A DNA stretch of 14,189 nucleotides. Source: Pseudogymnoascus destructans. Lineage: Eukaryota > Ascomycota > Leotiomycetes > Thelebolales > Thelebolaceae. Below are positions 1-9,363 of this stretch, in pieces. Location of the stretch: the NCBI RefSeq assembly GCF_001641265.1, contig NW_020167592.1, positions 1-14,189 on the forward strand, read 5' to 3'. The position numbers and the translations under genes were made by a program. Position 1 is the first letter of the stretch, and each line of letters starts with the position of its first letter. The notes under the pieces were generated by a model that made no database searches, had not been told where the DNA came from, and worked only from the letters and a program-made list of their open reading frames with translations.

Positions 1-13
1 ACCAGCGTCTTGC

Positions 14-312
14 AACGTGTGTGGAGGTTGGGTGGTAGGATATATCAAACCCAGACCCATGTGCGCGAAGCGCACAGCATCACGAAACGTGTGTGGAGGG
101 GGTGGGATATATCAAACCCAAACCCATCTGCGCGAAGCGCACGGCGTCACACAACGTGTGTGGAGGGTTGTGTGGTAGGATAAATCAAACCCAGACCCAT
201 CTGCGTGAAGCGCACAGCTTTACACAGTGAGTAGATGGTTACTATAGTAGTTACTATAGTATATAACCCAAAACCATCTGCGCGAAGTGCACATTGGCAA
301 CGTGTGTGAAGG
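14..312. repeat. Minisatellite, 67-75 bp unit, about four copies
   Basis: Units begin with AACGTGTGTGG at 14, 86, 153 and 299, with a degenerate unit at about 228-298. Each unit runs on to a block reading ATCAAACCCAGACCCATC and then a GCGCGAAGCGCAC segment. In the first unit this last segment is a perfect small hairpin, GTGCGC-GAA-GCGCAC; later units carry stem mismatches. The fourth unit has lost the GTGTGG block and contains a TTACTATAG pair, a short repeat found throughout the neighbouring gene. The array stops just before a CTGAC branch-like site and a TTAG acceptor at 343-346, where homology to the second OrsD/RecQ copy begins. I infer that the array sits inside an intron whose donor is outside the window. 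Confidence 0.8.
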
Positions 313-346
313 GTTACTATAATGATTGCTATACTGACTTCATTAG

Positions 347-1582
347 AAACTGGCGTGGAATTCACCCATGCTCAGTGGCAGTCAATCCAACAGATCCATA
401 CGCACTTGCAAACTGAACCCAATAATGAAGACGATCAGGATCCATTACTCACAGCCGAATTGATGCGACTGTGCATGCTAGTCGTGATGCAGGACACTAG
501 CAAGATTGGGCTGTACGAGTCACCATTGATGCATTACTTAGCTGTTCGTGGGATCGATCCACTTACCAAATCGCTATATCCACCACTTGCATACACACCA
601 ATACTTGGACGTGTGTTATGGATCACACGGCTGCTTATGCTTGAGATCGCAGTACCATTAGAGCCATGGCCAGAATTAAGACTCCAGAGCAAAGAGGATA
701 TTGAATCAATTCCTGAGCGAATCCACAAGCTACGGAGGACCCATCTCTGTGAAGGCTCATTCTCACCAACGTCAAGCATCTGAGTCAATTAGCTATGGGG
801 AAGAAGTATAACCAGCTGCATGAGTCGCCAGCGAACATCCACTGGTCACGCGATGAACAGACGATTTATTATCTTGGAATGGGAGTTGAGCTTGAAAAGG
901 TTAGGGAAATGTGCCATGACTTGATAGGATTACTACAAAGATTACTATACAATCTGGCGTTTGATTCAGAGCTGCCCATGGTAGATTTGAGCCAGATCGT
1001 TGACAGCATGGCTTGGAACACGAAATTTCGACAGTCTGAGTACAGCTTCATCAACCATGTAAGAATCGAGAGCGTACGGATGTAGGTTATCAGTATCTGC
1101 TTAAACGTGCAAGGAAGGGAAGCAAGGAGTGGCAGTTGCTTCAAAGAGCAGGCGATGGATCATACAAATGGAACGACTCACAGAAGCAGGCGTACTTGAA
1201 TCAAGAGCGTCAGTTCTTACGAAAGTTGATGGTTACTTTGCATTCACAGGTGGCCAGCCAGCTCGAGGACCAGAGATTGGATCGATCAAGGTTAGTAACA
1301 GTGTGTATTCAGCGCGGAACATATACGTCATTAATGGGCAGATGTGCTTCTTAACCATGTACGATAAGGCAAGAAAGAGGAGGGGAAACACAGATTACAT
1401 TGTTCGGTTCTTGCCCAATGAGGTCAGTCAAGTGTTAGCACAGTACTTGATATATATCCGACCATTTGGCAGGGCATTAGACCAACGAGAGTCAGAGTAC
1501 TTGTTTGGTGATAATCGAGGGCCATGGCAGGAGAAGAGCTCACGCAAGCTTTAAGCAAGGCAACAAGTAAGGGGCTAGTGTA
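347..1582 (+). pseudogene. OrsD/RecQ-type gene copy 1, middle region, broken by five 1-nt deletions
   Basis: Comparison with copy 2 (13009-14189) restores one continuous reading. It starts at ETGVEF (346-363) and runs through LMRLCMLVVMQDTS, ELRLQSKED, LAMGKKYN, DSMAWNTKFRQ and SVYSARNIYVINGQ to RALDQRESEYLFGDN. In copy 1 the frame must step by one missing base near 781, 1078, 1243, 1532 and 1581, so the stretch cannot be translated as it stands. Over the best-conserved 73 residues the two copies are about 86% identical. The region lies between the OrsD zinc-finger part and the helicase in fungal OrsD/RecQ (telomere-linked helicase-like) proteins, and I know of no assigned function for it. 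The OrsD part of copy 1 is not in the window. The first exon boundary at 346/347 is inferred from the acceptor-like sequence and the start of homology. Confidence 0.8.
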
Positions 1583-3899
1583 CGGTTGACAGTGCAGAGC
1601 TGGCGACACGTAGCCATTGGAATTGCTGTACGGCATTTACTACGAGCAAGCAAGACGTGGGAGAAGGACGATGAAGAGGATGAAGGAGAGTTTGCAGAGG
1701 GTGATGATGAAGAAGAGTTGGAGCAGAACACATTCCGACATATCATGGTTAGGTGAGTTTATAGTAATGATTATAGTAAGCGCTATTTATGGTAGTACCA
1801 TAGTATGGTACTATTGTTTATAGTAATTATTATAGTAATCATTATGGTAATTAGTACTAACATTAAACAGACAATCAGGGCATGGGCAGAGAGTAGCCCA
1901 AGCTCATTATGCAGTTGACGGAGCATTCTTGCATCGACTAGGCCCAGAGTTAATCACAGCATATGAGCAAGCTTCAGTAGCATGGCACGAGTTGTTAGGG
2001 TTGGCACAGGCTGAGGGGAAAGGAAAGCATGGGCGACAAGCCAGCCAGCAATTAACACCAGTTGGCATCAAACGAGAGAGGAGAGAGAGCAAGCATGGGG
2101 TGAAGGCAAAGGCATTAGATGGGTTGCGACGGATCTATGGCCCACAAGCGCAGCCACGATCTGAAGGACAAGCTGCAGCACTACAACTTGTTCACCAGCC
2201 CCCAGTCACATCGATTATCGTGTTGCCCACAAGCAGTGGCAAGTCAGTGCTGTTCTTTTCAGTGGCTGCCATGGCTGTTGACCAGACAGTGATTGTGGTC
2301 GTTCCATTCACAGCACTAGTTGAAGATATCGTGGCTCGAGGACAGGCTGCTGGGCTGCACTGTAAAGAGTGGAGCTATAGTAATCATTATAGTAGTCAAG
2401 AGTTGGTGCAGCTGCTGGTTGTCAGTGCTGACCAGGCCGTCAGTGGGCAGTTTCTCCACGAGGCTAAGGGGTACGAGTTGAATGGGCAGCTAGCTCACAT
2501 GTTCTTTGATGAATGCCATGTTGCATTTACAGATACATCATATCGAGAGCGGCTTCGAGAGCTGTGGAAACTACGGTACTTAAAGTGTCCATTTACAGCA
2601 TTAACAGCCACATTGATGGTTGAGCTAGAAGATGTATTACGAGACAGGCTATTAATTGAGGATGCAGTACTACTACGACGGAGCACTGCACGGCCGACCA
2701 TTCGATATCAGGTGCAGGATAGTAAGGAAGAAGCAGCATCTGCGGTCGGACTTCGATTACTAGAAAGACTACTATACTTGCCAGATGGGAAACGTGGAGT
2801 GGTTTATGTACGGAGCTATGCAACTGGCGACTTAATCAGCAGTGCTTTAGAGTGCTCATTTTACAAGGCACGCGCAGATGATAAGGGCGAAACACTACAG
2901 AAGTGGGCTCAAGGAAGTGGAGGATGGATTGTGGCGACAGGAGCATTAGGGACAGGAATTAATATTCCAGGGATCATATATGTGGTGCATATTGATAGGC
3001 CATATGGATTGACGAGCTTTGCTCAACAGTCAGGAAGGGGAGGAAGAGAGGGAGAGGTTAGTGAGTCGATAATTGTCACACTAGTACAGAGTGTAGGGGT
3101 AAAGAGTCAAGGGTTGATGAGCGAGTATTCAGTGGAGCAGGTGGATGAGGATGCAATGACGGAATATATCCAGAGCAGGGAGTGCAGGCGAGTAGTATTA
3201 GGGCACTACTTTGATGGGGTAGTAGAGGGAGTGAGCTGTGTAGGGTCGGACAGCGTGCTATGCGATTTGTGTTTGAGCCAAGTGGCAGTAAGGAAGAGAG
3301 GTGAGGAGGAGGCGATTACTATAAAGGTTACTATAAATGATGGTAGTAGGAATGATGGCAGGGAAAGCACGGGTGGCAGGATTCAGAGTAAGATGAAAGA
3401 GGTAGAAGAAGAGGAAGAGCAGATGAGAGGGGTGATGAATAGGTTAAAGGGGGGATGCATATATTGCGAGCTAGTATATGGCAAAGGGAGGCAGCACGAG
3501 TACGTTGATTGTATGGAAGCAGAAATGGAGGGATGTGGGATTGCAGGGTATGAGGAATGGCGTGGGGGGGTTGATTTAAGAGGACTAGGGCAGTGCGAAG
3601 AGTGTGGATTGTCAGTAAAGGTATGTCGACGGTGGGAAGGGGGGGTTGTGAGGATGGCAGAAGAGAGGTGTGAGTATGAGGGGGTGATGCTAGTAGGGAT
3701 ATTCATATTATTCCAACAGGGGTATTTACAAGGAGTGGCAGAAGTAGGGGGGTTCCAAGGGAGGTATCCCGAGGAGATATGGGGATGGATGAAGGAGAGG
3801 GAAGAAAGGATGAATAGGGTTGAGAGCAATTGGATGTTAGTATGGCGAGAAGCATGTAGGATGTTAGAGATGATGAGGGATGAGCGTAAGGGTTTATAG
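1583..3899 (+). CDS. RecQ-like superfamily 2 DNA helicase domain, intact C-terminal part of OrsD/RecQ copy 1
   Basis: The reading is open from 1583 to the exon end at 1752 and, after a 118-nt intron (1753-1870), from 1871 to the TAG at 3897-3899. Numbering from L at 1929, the helicase motifs are: Walker A LPTSSGKS at 99-106, motif Ia VVPFTALVED at 124-133, DECH at 194-197, TATL at 226-229, motif V VATGALGTGINIPG at 335-348 and QQSGRGGR at 366-373. A RecQ-type zinc site follows: C419, C437, C445 and C448, in a CRR...CDLC context. A further cysteine-rich tail has C510/C513, C528, C556/C559 and C566. It is presumably a nuclear ATP-dependent 3'-5' DNA unwinding enzyme. Related genes sit next to telomeres in several fungi. 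Upstream of the intron an acidic stretch (DDEEDEGEFAEGDDEEE) is encoded. No start codon linked to a promoter is visible, so expression as a separate helicase is uncertain. Confidence 0.85.
1753..1870 (+). other. Intron of OrsD/RecQ copy 1, filled with TATAGTAAT repeats
   Basis: The donor is GTGAGT at 1753, the branch site a perfect TACTAAC at about 1856-1862, and the acceptor AAACAG ends at 1870. Splicing joins AG to A (an arginine codon) and keeps the frame from the acidic stretch into the helicase exon. The interior is mostly variants of TATAGTAATNAT, including GTACCATAGTATGGTAC, a near-palindrome. Confidence 0.88.
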
Positions 3900-3935
3900 T
3901 AATTAGTATAGTAAACTACCATCTATGCTAACCCT

Positions 3936-4234
3936 AGCTCGAATGCCAGACTAGCCTTTGGAATATTTCGAGGCAACACTCTCGCTCTGATACTCAGTTT
4001 GAGGGAGGGGAGCTGTGCCTGCCAGCCCTTGGCTATAGGATTCCCTTCCAGCCAGGGGATGTTGTCCTGTTCCGCTCTGCAGTCCTCGAGCACTGGATCG
4101 CGCCCTTCGAGGGCACGCGGTACTCGTGCGTCTTCTTCACGAAGCAGAGCAACTGGCAGCCAGGTGAGGAGGAGTAGAGGGCTTGTCTCCTGGTCCATTT
4201 CCGGACTCACGTTCTTGCAGGGACGGTAGGTTGA
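3936..4234 (+). pseudogene. C-terminal remnant of a probable fungal 2OG-Fe(II) dioxygenase-like protein
   Basis: Between about 3990 and 4163 the plus strand encodes DTQFEGGELCLPALGY, RIPFQPGDVVLFRSAVLEHW and IAPFEGTRYSCVFFTKQSNW. This is the end of a double-stranded beta-helix of the 2-oxoglutarate/iron oxygenase type. The GGEL..P.LG..I...PGD pattern, the distal histidine (LEHW) and an arginine nine residues later (TRYS, 2OG carboxylate binding) are present. The proximal HxD pair would lie upstream and is absent. The preceding reading (RLAFGIFRGNTLALIL) is in another frame, so at least one frameshift is likely. GCTAACCCTAG at 3926-3936 resembles an intron 3' end. An intron with GTGAGG at 4164 and TTGCAG ending at 4220 would give a short tail and a stop at 4232-4234. 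Fungal relatives include the TET/JBP class linked to transposons, but I cannot place this fragment in a subfamily. Confidence 0.5.
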
Positions 4235-5943
4235 CGGTCTCGCAATCGAGTGGAACGTTCGCTGACGTTTCCTGTGCAGCTTTGCAAGGGGAACAAATTG
4301 ACGTACTCCGATTGTTGATCGGACTTTCGATGGTGGAGATATTCCGGTTTTGGTCGGGCGATGCATGGGAGGGGTGATTGGGGGAGCATGTTATAGGATG
4401 GATTGTAATATCCTGACACGGCATGCAGATGGTGCGTTCGATAGCGTTAATAAAAGTGATTTGCAAGACGAATCAAATGGCGTACTCCGATTTGTGATAC
4501 GAGTTGAGACGGGTGAGATATTGCAGATTTCGCTGGGGGGACAGTAGGGGTGGTGGAGCACCTACTCTGAGGGATTATAACCTTTGCAGCTACGGCGGAA
4601 ACTTAACGTTCGATATCGTCATTGGAAGAGATTTGCAAGAGAAATCGAATGGCCTCTTACGATTTTTGATACGACTTGAAACGAGTGAGTTATTTCGGAT
4701 TTGTTGGGCCGGGCCCAGGAAATGGGGCCCCATGGTAACATGTGAGAAGGATTCCAACTTTTGCAGCGACGTCTGAAACTTAACGTTCGGTATCGTCAAT
4801 GGAAGATATTTACAAGGGGAATCGAATGGCGTATCCCAAGTTTTGATCCGAGTTCAACTGGTGAAGATATTCCGGATTTAGACGGGTGGCAGTGGGTAGG
4901 AAGGCCAAGGGGGGTGGTTACATATGAGACGTGGTATAACTTGTGCAGCAGTGCGCTGAACTTAACGTTCGATAGCGTTATTGAAAGAGGATTGCAAGGG
5001 GAACAAAATGGCGTACTCCTTTTTTTGATACGAGAAAAAATGGGTTAGTTATTTCGGATTTCGTCAGGTGCTTGGTGGCTGAGGGACTGGCTGAGTATAG
5101 TTTATGAAGGCTAATAACGCCTGCAGCGATGGATCAAATCTATCGTTCGATAGGGGAAATTGGACAACTTTGCAAGACGAACAAAATGGCATACTCCGAT
5201 TGTTGATACGAGTTGAAACGAACAAGTTATGGCGGATCTTGTCAGGCGGTAAGTGGCAGGGGGGGGCTGAGCATAGTTTTCAGAGGCTAATAACTTTTAC
5301 AACAACAGACGAAACCAAACGTTCAGTATCGTTATTAAGGGAGATTTGCAAGCGGAATCGAATGGCGTCCTCCGATTTTTGATACGAGTTGAAATGATCG
5401 TGTTATAATGGATTTCGATGGGTGGCAAGAAGAAGAGGGCATAGAACGGGAAGTGGTATAAATGCAGAGCTGAGAGGCAAGATCAAACGTTCGATATCGT
5501 AATTGAAAGAAATTTACAAGGGGAACAAAATGGCGTCTTCCGATTTACGATGCGGTTTGAAACGATGGAGATATCCCAGATTCCGCCAGGTGGCAAGGGT
5601 GCAGTATGGGCATGGCACGTGAGTGGCGATAGCTTCTGCAGCGATGGGTAGAATATAAAGTTCGATATCGTCATTGAAGGAGAATTACGAGGGGAATCAA
5701 ATGACGTCTTCCGATTTTTGATACGGCTTGAAATGGCCGAGGTATTCCAGATTCCGATGGGTGGCAAAGGGTGGTGGGGGGCTAGGTATGAGAAGAGTCA
5801 CATGTTCTGCAGGAGCGGGCGGAATTTATCGTTCGACACCACCATTGACAGAGGTTTACAAGCGGAACAGAATGGCTACCTCCGATTTCTGATACGAGTT
5901 TAAGTGAGAGAGTTATTTCGGATTTGTCGAGTGGTAGGGGCAG
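4221..5943. repeat. Satellite array, ten units, period about 175 bp
   Basis: The landmark AACGTTCGATATCG (with variants) recurs at 4256, 4435, 4607, 4784, 4966, 5144, 5320, 5488, 5659 and 5830. Spacing is 168-182 bp, averaging 175. Each unit continues with TTGCAAGGGGAACAAAATGG, then a CGTACTCCGATTTTTGATAC block, GAGTTGAAACGGGTGAG, a G-rich spacer of variable length, and a pyrimidine run with TTTGCAG just before the next unit. Units differ at many positions, so the array is not recently homogenised. The first unit begins at the intron 3' end of the dioxygenase remnant. Short ORFs on both strands differ in frame from unit to unit and are not supported as genes. The last unit is cut by the hAT insertion. 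Confidence 0.88.
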
Positions 5944-5951
5944 GTGGAGCC
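5944..5951. repeat. Left 8-bp target site duplication of the hAT element
   Basis: GTGGAGCC directly abuts the left terminal inverted repeat and is identical to 11825-11832. An 8-bp duplication is the hallmark of hAT insertion. Confidence 0.95.
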
Positions 5952-5964
5952 TAGGCTGCGCACT
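5952..5964 (+). repeat. Left terminal inverted repeat of the hAT element
   Basis: TAGGCTGCGCACT pairs perfectly over 13 bp with the right end. The match stops at the next base. Confidence 0.95.
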
Positions 5965-6100
5965 ACTCGCCCAATACTCGGCTCACTCACTCAGTGGGTT
6001 ACTCAGCTGGGTGAGTAGCTGAACCTTTCACTCGACTCGGTGAGTGAGGCCAATACTCAGTTACTCTGTAAAAACCCAGTGAGTACTCGGCTGTCACGTG
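5965..6100. repeat. Left subterminal region with ACTCG/ACTCA repeats
   Basis: The region is dense in ACTCG, ACTCA and their complements (for example TACTCGG at 5975, ACTCGACTCGGTGAGTGAG near 6030 and GAGTACTCGG near 6080). An 18-bp block, ACTCAGCTGGGTGAGTAG at 6001-6018, is repeated exactly at the right end. Clustered subterminal motifs are known transposase-binding sites in other hAT elements, so this role is likely here. A CACGTG lies at about 6095. From 6100 to the transposase stop at 6289 I see only AT-rich sequence and one copy of the 11-bp motif. Confidence 0.75.
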
Positions 6101-6288
6101 TAAGATATATGCATTACGTGAACAGTCCCTCATACGATTAATACTGTTTTATGGTTACAGTTGTAAGTTAATTTAAAGTATTACATTTATCAGCATCACT
6201 CTACCATCTCTAATAAGCTGTGAGAACGAATCACGTATATTCCTCTATCTAAGTACCACGATTATCAGAAGATTATCAGAACACTATA

Positions 6289-9244
6289 TTATATATGCTC
6301 AAGAACATCTTTCCACCTTGCTTGATGAGGCCGGCCAGACCTACTAATACCTAAAGTATTTATAGGGTCTTGACGAGTAGCTTGAAAGATATCAAGTAGA
6401 TCTCTTCCAGTCTTCCGAGGGTGTTGGATAGGCGTTGGTGGCGAGGACGGCATATCCTTATCTTCATCGTCATGAATAGTTGGAAGTATAGGCTCCTCAT
6501 TATTACCATCTTCTCTTATATCTTCATTATCTGGGATATCGTCATCTGGGATGTCGTATAAGGTCTCGTTAAGACGGTCAGCCCTATCTCTTTCTTCACC
6601 TTGTTGGTAGCGCATTTGTCGTTCTTCATGTGCAGCTTGTGATAAGTCTTGCTGTTGCTGTGGCCGCTGAGGATTAAACGGAGGATATTGTACCTTTGAA
6701 TATGTCTCTCGGATATGTGTATTTGATCGTGGTTCTTCTTCATCGCTGATATATTGTAACTCGATAGAATTGCACATCCGTTGTCGTTGTGCCTCATACT
6801 CTTCTTCGACTTGCTCCTCAGTCATATCAACGACGTCCATCATATCTGCAAGCTTGTCACGATGACCTTGACGATTCTTGTATTGTCGAGAGTAATATAT
6901 AAGCATAATACTCTTAATCGTCTCAGGATTAAGTTGACCACGTCGGTGGCCACATACGTCCCTTGCGGCACTAAAGACTCGCTCAACTCCAGACTCAGCA
7001 GCAGGAATACAAAGTATATCACGAGCCATTGCTGATAGACCAGGAAATTGCTCTTCCTTTTGTTGCCAAAATAGCAATATCTTTGTGTAGATATGTGCTA
7101 TACAAGTTAGAATAAGATTATCAGAAGATTACCAGAAACTTACGAGCATCAAGATAGAGATCAGCCTCATTCACATATTCCTCTCGCTGGCCCCGAGTCC
7201 CATTTAATGTCTGACTTTGCTGCAATACTAAGGCTAATGGATCCATATCTGCATCTCGTAATCCTGATTGACTCGCAACTCGCACTGTAGAGTACTGCTC
7301 TTTATAAAGAGTCCTAAACTGTTGTTCAAACTCTGTCTCCCAATTTCGTATTGAAAAGTCAAGCTTGCAAACCTTTTTGTTAAAGTGTGAGAGCTTCACA
7401 CTAGGATTTAAGATACTAGCAAATGCGAAGATAGATCCAGTATTTGTGTATAGCTTGTTATAATACTTCCTAATCTTTTTCTCTGCAGCATCGATTGCTA
7501 AAGTCATCTTTGCTGCCCATGGATATGTCTTATGCCGTAGCCGGTGCCGAGTTCCTTCAAGCGTTGATAAGAGTTTTTGATATACTCCAAGTGTATAGCA
7601 GACAGTAGGTCCGGCTGACGATCCAATGTTTGTTGTAAAGAAGTTGAATGGCCTTGTAAGATCAATGATGTATTCGATGTGCTTCCATTCTAGCTCGCTA
7701 AGTCTGAACATGTGAGCACCATGATCGCCTCGAGTATATTGATTGATTGTTGACTTGAGTTGCTGTGCTCGCAGAAGCATATGGCATGTCGAATCCCATC
7801 GAGTTGATACATCTTGAATAAGTCGAAGAAGCCTCTGAGATGATTGACCCCGGTTCATGTTTGCCTTTTGCAAAGTCATAAACCTGTTCCTTCGAGTTTG
7901 ACTTGAATTAACAAAGATAGTGAGCTTCCGGAGCTATGAGATATTAGAAAAGACTACCAGAAGTTTACCAGAACTAACAAGAGAATATATACCTTTCCAA
8001 GTGTAAATCCAATACCCTTGTCCTTCTGCAACTTTGCAAGGCCCTCCATCTGATTCTCTTCTTCCCAGTTCATTAAGATCTCTTGATTTGTTGGCGTAAT
8101 CCGGATTCGACCAAGGAGAGCACTAAGGGCAAGTTGAATAACGTGAGCTAGGCAGGGTATGTGTTGTACTTTTCCTCCAATGAAATGCTCGTTGTCTGCA
8201 ATACTATCAAGCATTATTTCCACATCTCTCATCATTGAAGTGTTTTTTGACGCATTATCAGTCGTAATGGATATAATTCGTCCTTCTAAATGCTGCCTTG
8301 TGATAACTTTTTCAAGTATTCCACATAACTCAGCACCAGTATGCTCTGTATATATAGGTTCAAACCCAATCAAGACCTCTTGCATTTTCCAATGACGGTC
8401 GATAAATGATGCAATAACACCCATAAATGAAAGTCGAGTAACACTTGACCAACAGTCGAGCGATAATGCAATCTTTGAACCAGGAACAACATCTTGTAGC
8501 ATCTCTTCTTCGATTTGTGTGAGCTTTGTTGTTAAGAGGTTTCGAATAGTTGTTGCTGAGGGTAGTGGATAGTGAGGATTCTGTAAGATAGCAAGCCTTT
8601 TCCATTCAGGATCCTCGACTGAGCGGAATGAGCTATGAGTTGAGATAACTGTGTATAGAACTTGTTCGTAAAATGCCTCTTGTGTGAGAATATGATCCTA
8701 TTATAGATATTAGCCTATATAATTCTGGTAATAATCTGGTAATCCTTACCTGTTGAGGTCGCATCTGATTGATTCGCATTTGATAGAGACTATCCTTACC
8801 CATCCGTGACTTCTTTTTGCAAATGTCTGATGCAAGATGTGTTGCCATAGACTTTGGGCCAGCAGACTTGATTGCAGGATGCGTAAGGGCCTTCGAACAA
8901 TAGGTACAAATGACACATGGTTCTCCAGAAAGCCGGTCTGCTCCTAGGTGATAAATTCTCCAGTATTGAGAACTCCGGTTGGTTGAATCCCATGCAATCT
9001 TCGTAAGGAGTTTTGTAGTATGATCTGAGTGTTGTTCATACCATCGTGATAGCTTCCACCACTCAATGAATACATCGTGTGTATCCTTAGTCCATTTGAT
9101 GAATTGGTTTAATTTGCCAGTATATTCGAGGCCCGCAGGGATTTGATTTAATGAAGGTAGTCGTTGAGAAGAGGGAAGAGAGTCTGAGAATATATTAGAA
9201 ATAGGATTGTCAGAGTCAAACAACTCTGAATATTGCGATGACAT
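6289..9244 (-). CDS. hAT family transposase, four exons, about 932 aa
   Basis: Exons are 9244-8750, 8697-7993, 7933-7144 and 7097-6289. The introns are 52, 59 and 46 nt with GTAAGG, GTATAT and GTAAGT donors, and the exon total is a multiple of three. Residues 113-142 form a BED-type zinc finger (C113, C116, H136, C142) for DNA binding. The RNase-H-like core shows SLDCWSS (D246), ITTDNAS (D312) and PCLAHVIQLALSALL. Exon 3 has TRWDSTCHMLLR and the helical insertion region. The hATC dimerisation domain starts near 671 and contains AAESGVERVFSAARD, where E702 completes the D-D-E triad. A tail of about 185 residues beyond hATC is rich in Q, D and E. The protein cuts and pastes the element in the nucleus. 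ATG at 9244 opens the BED exon and is the only start that fits. The gene lies 119 bp downstream of the accessory gene on the same strand. Confidence 0.94.
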
Positions 9245-9363
9245 TTGGCAAGTAGCAAATTGTTTGATTATCAGAAGATTACCAGAAGTCTGGCTACGAT
9301 GAAATACTTAAATCTCTATAGCCCCTATTCGCGTCGGAAAATCAAATACTCCATTTCTCTCCT

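Larger units (their letters stand above)
238..3920. repeat. Dispersed TATAGTAAT-type short repeats in and around OrsD/RecQ copy 1
   Basis: Pairs of TATAGTAAT, or its complement ATTACTATA, occur at 238-271, 313-334, 1759-1855, 2376-2395, 3314-3350 and 3893-3920. The first two lie in the presumed upstream intron and the third in the 118-nt intron. The blocks at 2376 and 3314 lie in the helicase coding sequence and are read in frame as SYSNHYSS and ITIKVTINDG. The last covers the stop codon: the TAG of TATAGTAAT terminates the protein. None is seen in the GC-rich copy 2 within the window. Confidence 0.75.

Noticed and set aside
14..312. CRISPR array
   Set aside because: The repeats form a contiguous minisatellite without unique spacers, and the splice signals and gene families are eukaryotic.
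3383..3922. Minus-strand ORF of 179 codons
   Set aside because: It lies opposite the helicase C-terminal part, is rich in Ser, Pro, His and Thr as expected for the complement of purine-rich coding sequence, and shows no motif.
3923..4366. Minus-strand ORF of 147 codons
   Set aside because: The plus strand here encodes a recognisable dioxygenase end, and the ORF also crosses into satellite sequence.
4350..5903. Repeated short ORFs in the satellite with a shared pattern (LTFD..I...LQ.E.NG.LRFLIR)
   Set aside because: The pattern follows from the DNA repeat. Frames differ between units, stops are frequent and there is no third-position bias, so a repeat protein is not supported.
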